Shown here one piece after another: positions 25,567 through 33,568 of a stretch of DNA of 64,000 nucleotides. Origin of the DNA: Candidatus Poribacteria bacterium (GTDB lineage: Bacteria; Poribacteria; WGA-4E; WGA-3G); NCBI GenBank assembly GCA_022821495.1, contig JAJEDN010000102.1, positions 1-64,000 of the forward strand. Reading direction: 5' to 3'. A model generated the notes under the pieces. It was given only the letters and a program-made list of their open reading frames with translations. It did not search any database and was not told where the DNA came from. Numbering within the stretch: position 1 is the first letter of the stretch; the number at the start of each line of letters is the position of its first letter. The position numbers and the translations under genes were made by a program.

Positions 25567-26478
25567 TCAGTAGAAAAGCCGGACCGAAAACAGCGAGGTC
25601 TGCGAACTCACGTGTCTGCCAGCCACAAAAGCATAATCTAACCCAATCTTACCGTGCTGATAGCCGAACCCCGCGGTAAGTCCACCGATAAACCGCCAAC
25701 CCAATCGGAGTGCAAATGTGCCCTGCCTTGCAATGTGTTGGTACTCACATCCGATAAGAGGTATACCGTTGCTTATCTCGAAAGCTGCCAACACAGTGCC
25801 TGCTTCTCTGTTCGGTACGCTAACACTTGCAGCGGTGCTGATACGCCATTCACGCAGGAGCGGCTCGGTATAGGTGCTGCTGTTGGCGCCTCCTCCTTCA
25901 AGTCGGCGATAGGAAAGATTTGAAAATAGATTCGGAAGTACCAGACCAATGCGAATCTGCTCCGACATGAGTGCGTACTGAATACCGAGATCTGTGCCCC
26001 ATCCTGTGCCGTGTCCTAACGGCACCTGCTCCAAATTAACTGAAGTCGTAAAATATTTGACGTTGATACCTACGTGCAACTGCTTCCACAGACGGGTTGC
26101 AGACGACAACAGCGCGATACGTTCTTGGGATATACCCTCTGTATCGCTTGAGTTGAGAAGTGCTGCCCCGACTGTCTGTCCGGTCCGAATTGGCTGTGCG
26201 ACTCCGATGAAGCTATACCCCAAAACCCCGTACAGATCCATGTAGCTGATACCGATTTCAGGGGCAGCCAATCGTGCCAAACCTGCGGGATTCCATATCA
26301 GTGCGCTGGTATCGTCAGTTACTGCTGAGGATGCCCCTCCCATTCCCATCGGTCCCGCCATGAGTTCGATGTTCTCAAACGCGGCACTGCCCTCCTTATT
26401 CAATAGTAGAATTAGTATTAGCAGAAGACATCCGGAGCGTTTAAGGGTGGAATAGGGAAAGCGATTCGCGTGTTTCGT
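25567..26478 (-). CDS. PorV/UPF0164-like outer-membrane barrel protein, start unclear
   Basis: The mature part starts GMGGASSAVTDDTSALIWNPAGLA, the signature shared by PorV, PorQ and UPF0164 outer-membrane barrels, followed by alternating beta strands and a C-terminal aromatic (FSVRLFY). The usual start TTG 26403 would remove the signal peptide, yet the frame upstream encodes one: LKRSGCLLLILILLLNKEG. No ATG, GTG or TTG exists in that stretch. AAGGAGACAACA lies just before an ACG at 26476-26478, so ACG initiation or a small start-region lesion is possible. Coordinates assume the ACG. Confidence 0.6.
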   Translation of the reverse strand, partial: TKHANRFPYSTLKRSGCLLLILILLLNKEGSAAFENIELMAGPMGMGGASSAVTDDTSALIWNPAGLARLAAPEIGISYMDLYGVLGYSFIGVAQPIRTGQTVGAALLNSSDTEGISQERIALLSSATRLWKQLHVGINVKYFTTSVNLEQVPLGHGTGWGTDLGIQYALMSEQIRIGLVLPNLFSNLSYRRLEGGGANSSTYTEPLLREWRISTAASVSVPNREAGTVLAAFEISNGIPLIGCEYQHIARQGTFALRLGWRFIGGLTAGFGYQHGKIGLDYAFVAGRHVSSQTSLFSVRLFY

Positions 26479-26636
26479 TGTTGTCTCCTTAAAAAGTCTT
26501 GATTGTGTGCCAAAGCAGGTTTATTTTACCAAAGGATTGTGCCTTTGTCAACTGAAGCTGTTTGGTTTCCCTACGGGATTTTCACGCGAGCATAAACAAG
26601 AATTTAAAGATAATTACAACATAAAGCAACTAAAAT

Positions 26637-26754
26637 TGCAACTTTACTGTATCCGGCGTGAATGGTGCTACTACCAGCGGCGCGCTTGATGTCAATCCAA
26701 TGCGTACTTCTCTAACCAGCACATGGGGTCAAATCAAATCAGAGGCACGTTGAA
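26637..26754 (+). pseudogene. C-terminal remnant of an exported TWG-motif protein
   Basis: In frame to TGA 26752-26754 the sequence reads FTVSGVNGATTSGALDVNP and then SLTSTWGQIKSEAR. The ending repeats the LTTTWGxIK termini of the LamG protein (27712) and of the protein ending at 32255. A stop lies at 26631 and no start is available, so this is a fragment of a lost gene. The remaining bases 26479-26636 show nothing else I can support. Confidence 0.6.
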
Positions 26755-26800
26755 GTTGATGGGAATTACAAACGAAACCTTAATATCAGTCTGTTTCTAT

Positions 26801-26830
26801 TTGACATCAGCGTATTAGCGGTGGTATACT
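26801..26830 (+). promoter_or_regulatory. sigma-70-type promoter of the LamG gene
   Basis: TTGACA (26801-26806) and TATACT (26825-26830) are separated by 18 bases. It lies 80 bases before the LamG gene start, and AAGGAGGATCTGTA precedes that ATG. Confidence 0.75.
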
Positions 26831-26911
26831 ATAAATACGAAATATTTGACGGTTATAAGGCTAAGGTTGTGAACTGAAGGCAATTTGGTTTGTATTTAAG
26901 GAGGATCTGTA

Positions 26912-27715
26912 ATGTATGTATCTAAAAGTGTACGAATAGGTTTTGTGGGTTTGGTCGGTATCTTTTTACTGATAGCACTACCGGGACTTGCCAAAATTGA
27001 TCCGGATAGTATCACTGGAATGTGGCTCTTTAACGAAGGGAAAGGTGGTACTGCCGCAGACGCATCGGGAAACGGAAACGACGGTGAAATCCATGGCGCG
27101 AAATGGGTAGATGGGAAATTTGGCAAAGCACTTGAATTTAACGGCACTGACAATTGGGTTGAAGTGCCGCACTCAAACACTGTCGGATTTAAAGCGGGGG
27201 TTTCATTCACAATCACCCTTCATTTCAAAGGACCTAAGGTTGCTGGCGCGCTTGTTGGTAAAAATTATGAAGATACATCACAGGTGCTCCCTTGGTACCT
27301 GCTCTGGAACGGAGGCGCCGATAACAAGGTAACTCTTTATCTGCGCGACAGTGCATCAACCAGTTTCCGAGCGGATGGTCTAACCGACATTGGAGATGAC
27401 AAATGGCATTTTGTCGTCGGTAGAGCAGATGCCGATTCAGGCAAGGCTTCGATATGGATAGATGGTAAAATGGAAGCCGAAACCGACTTTAACGAAAAAG
27501 ACGGATACGGCACCGGTGACGGTGTATTCCATGTCGGACGGCACTATGATCGATACACTGAAGGCATCATTGACGATGTCGCCCTTTTCAATGTTGCTTT
27601 GGCGGAAGAGGATATAGAATTTCTCATGGAGAACGGTGTTGAAGTTGCAGCCGCGGTTGAACCGGTGAACAAACTCACAACAACATGGGGCAGGATCAAA
27701 AATAGTAAATAGAGA
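26912..27715 (+). CDS. exported LamG/concanavalin-fold protein with C-terminal TWG motif
   Basis: This 266-aa protein has a signal peptide (about residues 1-29, GLVGIFLLIALPGLA) and one LamG-like jellyroll domain: ITGMWLFNEGKGGTAAD, NGNDGEIHGA, ALEFNGTDNWVEVP, DKWHFVVGR and GIIDDVALFN. Such domains bind carbohydrates or proteins outside the cell. The C-terminus LTTTWGRIKNSK matches the ends of two other loci here. It is 15 bases from the selenoprotein operon on the same strand and may be transcribed with it. Confidence 0.85.
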
Positions 27716-27729
27716 AATAGAGGAAAATT

Positions 27730-28878
27730 ATGAGACGTATACTGGCCTTTTCGGTGCAGCTTGCAAACCGAAAACTTGCTATACAAATGTTCGCGTTCGC
27801 ATGGCTGTTGTTAGCAGGATTGAACTGCGGGACAGAAAATCCGGTTGAGGAAACTGGGGATACTCCTGAGGCTGAGACCCGTTTAACGGGCACACTTCGT
27901 GGCGATGTCCAATCCATTGAAGGTGTGTTGATTCAGGTGCGTTTATTAAGAGACGGGCAACTCGTGACGCAAACAGAGACACAGGCGAGTTACGAGCTTG
28001 ATGCGGTTGCAGCTGGAAACTACACGCTCCAAATATCGGCAAAAGGTCATGAGACCAAGGAGATAGAGGTCATTGTCATCGCCGGGCAGGTTGTTTCACC
28101 TGATAAAGTCACACTTGACGTGTTGGAAACTCCTGTCTCGCATCTGCGTGGTGTTTTAACGAATGAAGGGACGGGTGAACCTCTCGGTGGTATTAATCTC
28201 CAACTCACGGATAAGGCCGGAAAAGCCTACGAAACGTTGACAACAGCGGCAGGCGTTTTCTCTTTTGAAAACCTTTCTGTGCAGCAACCCTTTACGTTAA
28301 CAATTGCGCACGCAGGTTACGAAGATAAAGAAGTAACCGTCGGACCGATACCTGCAGCTGAGACATTGGAGTTAACGGTTGAACTCGTCCCTCTCCAAGA
28401 GCCTGAAAAGTTGGATCCAGGTCAAGGGTTGAGCCTCGGAACCGAAGCACCTGACTTTGAACTACCGGATGGCAACGGTAAATTGCACGCGCTTGCCGAT
28501 TATAACGCTGATAAAAATGTCGTCCTTATATTTTACCGTGGCGGCTGGTGACCGTTCTGCAGAGGGCAACTCGGCGAGTTGCAAGACAACTATGCGAAGA
28601 TTCAAGCTGCAGATGCGGAACTCATTGCTATCAGTTCCGATAACGAGGGTGATACCAAGCAGACGGTTCAAAATCACGGGCTCAAATTTCCGGTACTTTC
28701 CGATAAGGACAAGACGGCAATCACTGCCTACAACGTCGTCGATCCTGGCAATAATCGGATAGCACGTCCTGCTGCTTATATCCTTAAAAAGGACGGAACG
28801 CTCGTTTGGAAATCGCTTGATGCTGTAGGGGTACGTGTGCCTACAGCGCAAATTCTCACAGAATTGGGTAAGCTCTGA
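27730..28878 (+). CDS. selenocysteine peroxiredoxin-like protein with regulatory-like beta domains
   Basis: A 382-residue frame is interrupted once, by TGA 28549-28551, exactly at the peroxidatic position: FYRGGWUPFCRGQL, a UxxC motif where AhpC/TSA-type enzymes have Cys. Conserved family sequence continues after it (AELIAISSDNEGDTKQTVQ, FPVLSDKD, RPAAYILKKDGTLVWKS). The N-terminus is a signal or lipoprotein-like sequence with Cys in LLAGLNCG. Two carboxypeptidase-regulatory-like beta domains (about residues 52-125 and 135-215) precede the peroxiredoxin domain (from about 235). A SECIS-like hairpin follows. It probably reduces peroxides outside the cytoplasmic membrane. Confidence 0.88.
28566..28582 (+). 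promoter_or_regulatory. bacterial SECIS-like hairpin of the peroxiredoxin gene
   Basis: GCAACTC (28566-28572) and GAGTTGC (28576-28582) form a perfect 7-bp stem with loop GGC. The loop starts 21 bases after the TGA, nearly the same distance as in the SelW-like gene (22), and begins with G as bacterial SECIS loops do. Confidence 0.72.
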
Positions 28879-30005
28879 TGAAACCTAACGACAAGGTCAT
28901 AGCAGACATTATCGCTGATAGCCGAGAGGTGGCACACCACCCAGACACGCTTGATCGCCGGCAATTCTTAACTCGACTCGCTACGCAGGTCGGGGGTATC
29001 GGTGGTGCGCTGAGCACACTTCCGGCATTCGCACAGTTGAGTAGTGGTCAATTGCAACCCGATCCTACTACAGAGTCTGTTCCGCTTATACCTGTCGTTG
29101 AGGCTATCGGTAAGAAGGTTTGGGAAAACGATCAACTCAATGAAGATGCCGTGAGTGAACTGATGGATCAGGCGATGATGAAGTTGACCGGACGTTCCTC
29201 CGCCAAAGAGGCGTGGCGAGATATAGTACTACCCGACGATATCGTCGGCATAAAAATCAACCCGCTCGCCGGACCGGAACTCAGCACGCATTCTATCATT
29301 GTTGATAAAATCGTTGAGGGATTGTACGGCGCGGGTGTTCTTCGGAAACAGATTATTATCTGGGATCGGTTTGAGGCGCATCTCTTGAACGCCGGCTACC
29401 CGATTCGGCAGGATGAAGGTGATGTACGAACGCTTGCCTCTGATACAGAAGGCATCGGGTATGACGATGAAGTGTTTTATGAGAGTGAGAAGGATAGTGT
29501 TGCGCGTCGTGAAAACGAAAGCACCCTTTCTCGGTATTCCCGAATCGTTACGCAGCAGGTTGATGTGTTGATCAACGTTCCTGTCTTGAAGCACCATGCG
29601 ATGGCGGGTGTGAGCGGGTGTTTAAAGAACCTCGCGTTCGGGAGTGTCGATAATACACGTCGGTTCCATGGGAAACCGCTCTATTGCAACCCTGCTATCG
29701 GTGAGATTCTAGAGCATAAGGTATTAAAAGAGAAACTTGTTCTCAATATCGTTGATGGGCTGGTTGCCTCGTTTGATAAGGGACCGACATATCATGCCGA
29801 AAGCACATGGAAATATGGGAGTCTCTTCATCAGTACCGATCCGGTTATCCTTGACGTGTTGGTACTTCAAACCATCAATCAGAAACGTGAGGAGATGGAA
29901 TTAGATTCTGTTTCTAAACTCTCGAATCATATCAATACAGCGAGTAACCTTGGTATCGGCACGAATACGCTGGGCCAAGCAGATCTTCGGAAAGTTGAGA
30001 TTTAG
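28878..30005 (+). CDS. DUF362 family protein with Tat-like signal
   Basis: This 375-aa protein begins with a leader having RRQFLTRLA followed by an apolar stretch, resembling a twin-arginine export signal. The DUF362 core includes VGIKINPLAGPELSTH, VLINVPVLKHHAMAGVSGCLKNLAFG and NIVDGL. DUF362 proteins are often linked to redox or iron-sulfur functions but lack a firm role. Its ATG overlaps the TGA of the selenoprotein gene (TGATGA), so the two are translationally coupled. Confidence 0.85.
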   Translation: MKPNDKVIADIIADSREVAHHPDTLDRRQFLTRLATQVGGIGGALSTLPAFAQLSSGQLQPDPTTESVPLIPVVEAIGKKVWENDQLNEDAVSELMDQAMMKLTGRSSAKEAWRDIVLPDDIVGIKINPLAGPELSTHSIIVDKIVEGLYGAGVLRKQIIIWDRFEAHLLNAGYPIRQDEGDVRTLASDTEGIGYDDEVFYESEKDSVARRENESTLSRYSRIVTQQVDVLINVPVLKHHAMAGVSGCLKNLAFGSVDNTRRFHGKPLYCNPAIGEILEHKVLKEKLVLNIVDGLVASFDKGPTYHAESTWKYGSLFISTDPVILDVLVLQTINQKREEMELDSVSKLSNHINTASNLGIGTNTLGQADLRKVEI

Positions 30006-30007
30006 CT

Positions 30008-30250
30008 ATGAGATACAAACCAATTTCTATGCTTTTACTACTGAGTTTCTGCTGCATCGCGATCGCTTTTTCGGGATGTACTGTCACTTTCACGCAGAAC
30101 GACGCTCTCCAACTTGGTCTATCCAAGCCGGAAGAGAAAACAATGTCGCTTGTCGCTGAGTTTGAGGCGGGCGAGGCGGATAACGTCGCCGGTGATGTCA
30201 CACAAAAAGCTGGAAGTGCCTGTGCCGGTGGGGCATGCATCATCTATTAG
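30008..30250 (+). CDS. small lipoprotein with CxxxxC tail
   Basis: This 80-aa protein has a lipoprotein signal (MLLLLSFCCIAIAFSGC, lipobox FSGC). The short mature part ends GSACAGGACIIY, with two Cys four residues apart. It starts two bases after the DUF362 stop, so it belongs to the selenoprotein operon. A role as thiol partner or metal ligand of the operon products is speculation. Confidence 0.75.
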   Translation: MRYKPISMLLLLSFCCIAIAFSGCTVTFTQNDALQLGLSKPEEKTMSLVAEFEAGEADNVAGDVTQKAGSACAGGACIIY

Positions 30251-30867
30251 CACGCTTCTGCTTGCGCTTCAGTGCTCGCTTTAAAGACAGCATTCACTGC
30301 ACTGAAGAGGACAGGCAAGTTATCCAGCGTTACACTTGTTCTGTTTCGCGTGAAACTGTCGCCAATGAGCTGTCCAAATTGCCACAATGTCCCGTCACTC
30401 ACAATGCCGTAGACAGGAAAATCGGTATCCTTATTTATTTTTTGAGCGGCTACTAACTCCGATAGGCATTGCCCCCACCCTTGATCGAAATCGTTCTTCT
30501 TTGCTTCGACGAGGATTATTAAAGGCGTTCCAACAACGGGGATACCCAATTCAGAGCGTGTTGAGATCAGGTAATCTGGTGTTCCGTTGAGCGTCTCATC
30601 GTAGGTGATGGCTTTCTTTATCCAGAGGGCATAGTCTCCTGCATAAGGTTTGTATATCTCTTTTAAAATCGGAAAGATAATCGCTTCACAACGCGCCGCC
30701 TCGGATGCAAAAACATCAATATGTTGCATGCAAAACTCAAATTCTTGCAGAAATTGTTCTGAAGGGGTGCTTGGGAGTTCCTCAATTTCGACAAAGTCTT
30801 TTACCGTGTATGTAATTCTGAATTTCTCTAAGACTTCAGGAATGGTTTTGAAATCGCTAAATGCCAT
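30247..30867 (-). CDS. PD-(D/E)XK-like nuclease-fold hypothetical protein
   Basis: This protein of about 206 aa contains TPDYLIS and, after a short loop, LIILVEAKKND, spaced like the D and ExK of restriction-endonuclease-fold domains found at the N-terminus of type I restriction R subunits. It is a stand-alone domain without helicase part. ATG 30867 follows AAGGAGGTGGAACGC; GTG 30876 lies inside that site and is less likely. It overlaps the lipoprotein gene tail by four bases on the opposite strand. Confidence 0.65.
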   Translation of the reverse strand: MAFSDFKTIPEVLEKFRITYTVKDFVEIEELPSTPSEQFLQEFEFCMQHIDVFASEAARCEAIIFPILKEIYKPYAGDYALWIKKAITYDETLNGTPDYLISTRSELGIPVVGTPLIILVEAKKNDFDQGWGQCLSELVAAQKINKDTDFPVYGIVSDGTLWQFGQLIGDSFTRNRTSVTLDNLPVLFSAVNAVFKASTEAQAEAC

Positions 30868-30924
30868 GCGTTCCACCTCCTTACTTCAAAGTATAACCTA
30901 CGCCGTAGTATATTTCAACCCAAA

Positions 30925-31075
30925 CTATTCATCATCCATTGTTCCCCTGCCCCTTTTTGTCGATAATTTTTCCCAGTCCCAGAGAAGTACCGTGCCATCC
31001 GCAATACCATTAGCGAGTGTCTTTCCATGCATTCGCAAGTGTTGTGTCATCTTTAGCACACGCAATCGCTTTGAT
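30925..31075 (-). pseudogene. out-of-frame WD40 repeat remnant
   Basis: After the stop of the WD40 gene at 31076, another frame on the same strand encodes GKTLANGIADGTVLLWDWEKL, a recognisable last WD repeat. The gene has probably lost its terminal blade through a frameshift or decay. Confidence 0.55.
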
Positions 31076-32158
31076 CTACTCTGTGTGTTCCGTGGTAAAG
31101 GTGAAAAGTTCCTGCCCGGTATCTGTGTCCCAGAATCGGATAGTGCCATCAGCACTTCCAGTGGCAAGACACCCGCTATAAAGGGGTGTCCCTTCGGGGG
31201 CGAAGGTTAGCGCGTTGACAGTGTTTTTGTGTCCTCTAAGCACCACACGTGCACGTCCAGTACTGACATCCCAAAGTTTGATTGTTTTATTGGCGTCTCC
31301 GGTGGCAAGTGTTTTTCCATCAGCGGAGAATGCGACGGCAGTAATCCAGGATTTATGTCCTTTAAGCGTAGCATGTTTGGAGTGTGTTAGGGCGTTCCAC
31401 AACTGGACTGTCTTATCCGCGCTCCCGCTTGCGAGCATTTTGCCATCCGATGAGAACGCCAATGCTCGAATATGCTCATTTTGAGGCGGTTCTGTCCACC
31501 CGAAAATAGACTGCAGAGATTTTGAAAACTGGGTATGTCCTTTGATGGATGCCAACAGTCTACCTGTAGTTGAATCCCATAAGTAGATTTTACCTTCTTG
31601 ATTTCCGGTGGCAAAGGTATTACCGTCCTGAGAGACTGTTACTGTATCGTATGCATTGACCCTTCTGCTTTTGTTTGATAATCTCTTACCGGTTGCGACA
31701 TCCCAGTGCGTAATTTTACCAAGTTTATCGAGACTGATAAGCCGTGTATTATCTTCCGAGAATGTCAACGCTGTTATAGACTCGTATCTCTCGGCTAATT
31801 TAAGGGTTGAAAGTTTACTGTTAGTTTCCAAATCCCAAAGTTGTATCACAGGGTTTGCGAGTCCGCCGCTTGCGAGCATTTTTTCATCTTTTGAAAACGC
31901 GAGTGTGTTAACTTGTCCGGGATGTTCTGTGAACAGCGGGGTCTCTTTTCCACTGGGTACATTGTATAGCCACACGCCGACATCGGTTCCCACAGCGAGA
32001 CGGGTGCCGTCGGGTAAAAACCGCATGATATTAATATCACCTTTCCCGAGGCGTGCGATTGTGCCTTCAGGTAATCCGACCTTTGTATTGTCTTGTGCGA
32101 GACTGGTTAGGAGAAATACGACATTTAGCACGAAAACTGTAAAGAGAACGCGTTTCAT
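31076..32158 (-). CDS. exported WD40-repeat protein (shortened)
   Basis: This 360-aa protein has a signal peptide (FTVFVLNVVFLLTSLAQD) and about six or seven WD40 repeats, each with an FSxDGKxLAxGxxDxTIxLWD core. Such beta-propellers are protein-interaction scaffolds. The N-terminal lead-in (LPEGTIARLGKGDI) is like that of the five WD40 proteins at 44-54 kb, so they are one family. The terminal repeat is out of frame downstream. Confidence 0.85.
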   Translation of the reverse strand: MKRVLFTVFVLNVVFLLTSLAQDNTKVGLPEGTIARLGKGDINIMRFLPDGTRLAVGTDVGVWLYNVPSGKETPLFTEHPGQVNTLAFSKDEKMLASGGLANPVIQLWDLETNSKLSTLKLAERYESITALTFSEDNTRLISLDKLGKITHWDVATGKRLSNKSRRVNAYDTVTVSQDGNTFATGNQEGKIYLWDSTTGRLLASIKGHTQFSKSLQSIFGWTEPPQNEHIRALAFSSDGKMLASGSADKTVQLWNALTHSKHATLKGHKSWITAVAFSADGKTLATGDANKTIKLWDVSTGRARVVLRGHKNTVNALTFAPEGTPLYSGCLATGSADGTIRFWDTDTGQELFTFTTEHTE

Positions 32159-32197
32159 TTTCCAATCTCCTTTTGGGATGTCAGAATAGCGGGTTAG

Positions 32198-32222
32198 TAA
32201 AAGGCGGGCTGATGCGCCCGCC
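32198..32222 (-). terminator. terminator behind the 32.3 kb gene
   Basis: On the minus strand GGCGGGC pairs with GCCCGCC (32203-32209 and 32216-32222 on plus) and is followed by TTTT. It lies directly downstream of the exported-protein gene. Confidence 0.7.
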
Positions 32223-32254
32223 TGTGGTGGAATTCAGTTTGAACGACACGGTTG

Positions 32255-32839
32255 CTAATCGGTTTTGATGTTGCCCCAGGTTGTGGTTAAGTTCCCAACT
32301 GGGCTTACGGGGAGTGCCCCCTCTTCAAGGAAAATCGTCCACATGATAACCGGATCTCCAACAACCTCGTCGATACCGAGCAATTCCACTTTTCCTTCTG
32401 GGTAGGGTTCATTCGATTTGTAGATAAAGTACTCGGTCGGATCGTGCGGGGCATCGAGGAACAGTGATTCATCGGTTTGGGTGAACGCTTTATCAAACCA
32501 GCCTTTTGGATCCTGTCCGCGTTCTTCAGGAGATTTGTGTCGGCTATCCCACGCTGTGTAGACATAAGCCGACCGATCAATTTCAAACGTTAGGCGATAG
32601 TCCTGTCCGCCGGGACAGTCCGCTGAAGTGGAGACCTGTGTGAGTCCGAGGAATTCTTTCGGGATATTTGTGATCGTGTAGTCCCTATCGTGGAAAAATT
32701 TCCCCTTTTCTTCTAACTCGGTGGCTTTATAGACACCTCCCTTATTGTCTTCTATATTGGTCACTTCCACCTTCTCAGCGAAGGCAATTAACGAAGCAAC
32801 AAGGAATAGTGTAGCTATACAAACATAAATCAGTCTCAT
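32255..32839 (-). CDS. exported hypothetical protein with C-terminal TWG motif
   Basis: This protein of about 194 aa has a signal peptide (RLIYVCIATLFLVASLIAFA). The mature part holds YTITNIPKEFLGLTQV, a two-residue spaced Cys-free region with CPGGQDYRLTFEID, and YVYTAWDSR, and ends LTTTWGNIKTD like the LamG protein. I do not recognise a named family. ATG 32839 follows AAAGGAGGGTCAAA and is preferred to the longer frame. Confidence 0.7.
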   Translation of the reverse strand: MRLIYVCIATLFLVASLIAFAEKVEVTNIEDNKGGVYKATELEEKGKFFHDRDYTITNIPKEFLGLTQVSTSADCPGGQDYRLTFEIDRSAYVYTAWDSRHKSPEERGQDPKGWFDKAFTQTDESLFLDAPHDPTEYFIYKSNEPYPEGKVELLGIDEVVGDPVIMWTIFLEEGALPVSPVGNLTTTWGNIKTD

Positions 32840-33115
32840 TTTGACCCTCCTTTGCGGGTTGCTTTCAAGTGTCGTAGAAAACTTGAAAAAAAACACAGTT
32901 TGTGTGATACTAATGATTATACAGCATTTTTCTCTAATTTACCAAACAAAACAAATTTTCGCGGATCCGGGAAAAATTGTCTCGTTTTTAAAGTTCTCCT
33001 CTTTAGACTTAGAATATCCGAGATCGGTCGCGAATTAACCGGAAACCTGCCCAGAACGTAGTGGAGGGGTTTTTGCTTGGGTGTTTCTTTAGCCCAGGAG
33101 GCCATATTAAAAAAA

Positions 33116-33415
33116 ATGGTTGAACACATCGTCCTACTCAAGTTGAAGTCGGAGGTTACCGACGCACAACTGGAAATCTTGTCCGATGCACTTTTAGGAA
33201 TGGCTGACGAGATTCCCGGCATTGAATGGATAACTGCTGGCACGAACAACAGTCCTGAAGGCAAAAGTCAAGGGTACGCGTACGGTTTTATCGTCCGTTT
33301 CACAGACGAAGCGGCACGCGACGCATATTTGCCACACCCGTTCCACCGTCAGGTAGCCAGCGAACACATCCGTCCCCTCGTTGAGGATGTCCTCGTTTTC
33401 GATTATTCTGCTTAA
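33116..33415 (+). CDS. Dabb (stress-responsive alpha/beta-barrel) domain protein
   Basis: This 99-aa protein starts VEHIVLLKLK and has the ferredoxin-like Dabb layout, with FIVRFTDEAARDAYLPHPFHR and a C-terminal VLVFDYSA strand. Dabb proteins form dimers of mostly unknown function. ATG 33116 is preceded by AGGAGG at a long spacing of about 14 bases; the frame extends to TTG 33077. Confidence 0.85.
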   Translation: MVEHIVLLKLKSEVTDAQLEILSDALLGMADEIPGIEWITAGTNNSPEGKSQGYAYGFIVRFTDEAARDAYLPHPFHRQVASEHIRPLVEDVLVFDYSA

Positions 33416-33568
33416 CCAGCATTCACCTAACCGAACCGCAGGGAAATATAAAATCCGTCTCTACTCGTAACTAAAGCGTGTAGCTTGGAACGTAGTGGAA
33501 AGCGGATATACGAAAAAGAACTGGTTAATCAGCATTCACCTAACCGAACCGCAAGGAAATATAAAAAT
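33412..33568 (+). repeat. tandem duplication of leader repeat before the sulfatase-fold gene
   Basis: TTAACCAGCATTCACCTAAC followed by CGAACCGCAGGGAAATATAAAAT starts at 33412. A second copy, TTAATCAGCATTCACCTAAC with CGAACCGCAAGGAAATATAAAAAT, starts about 113 bases later and abuts ATG 33569. As in front of the E2 gene, the distal copy has GCAGGG and the proximal one GCAAGG. Confidence 0.78.

Noticed and set aside
26507..26689. 60-codon frame upstream of the LamG gene
   Set aside because: It lacks a ribosome binding site and family resemblance, and conflicts with the better-supported TWG-motif remnant in another frame.
28579..28878. separate 99-aa redoxin gene after the stop at 28551
   Set aside because: It starts inside the redox domain, lacks the active-site strand and has no ribosome binding site; read-through of TGA as Sec explains the frame better.
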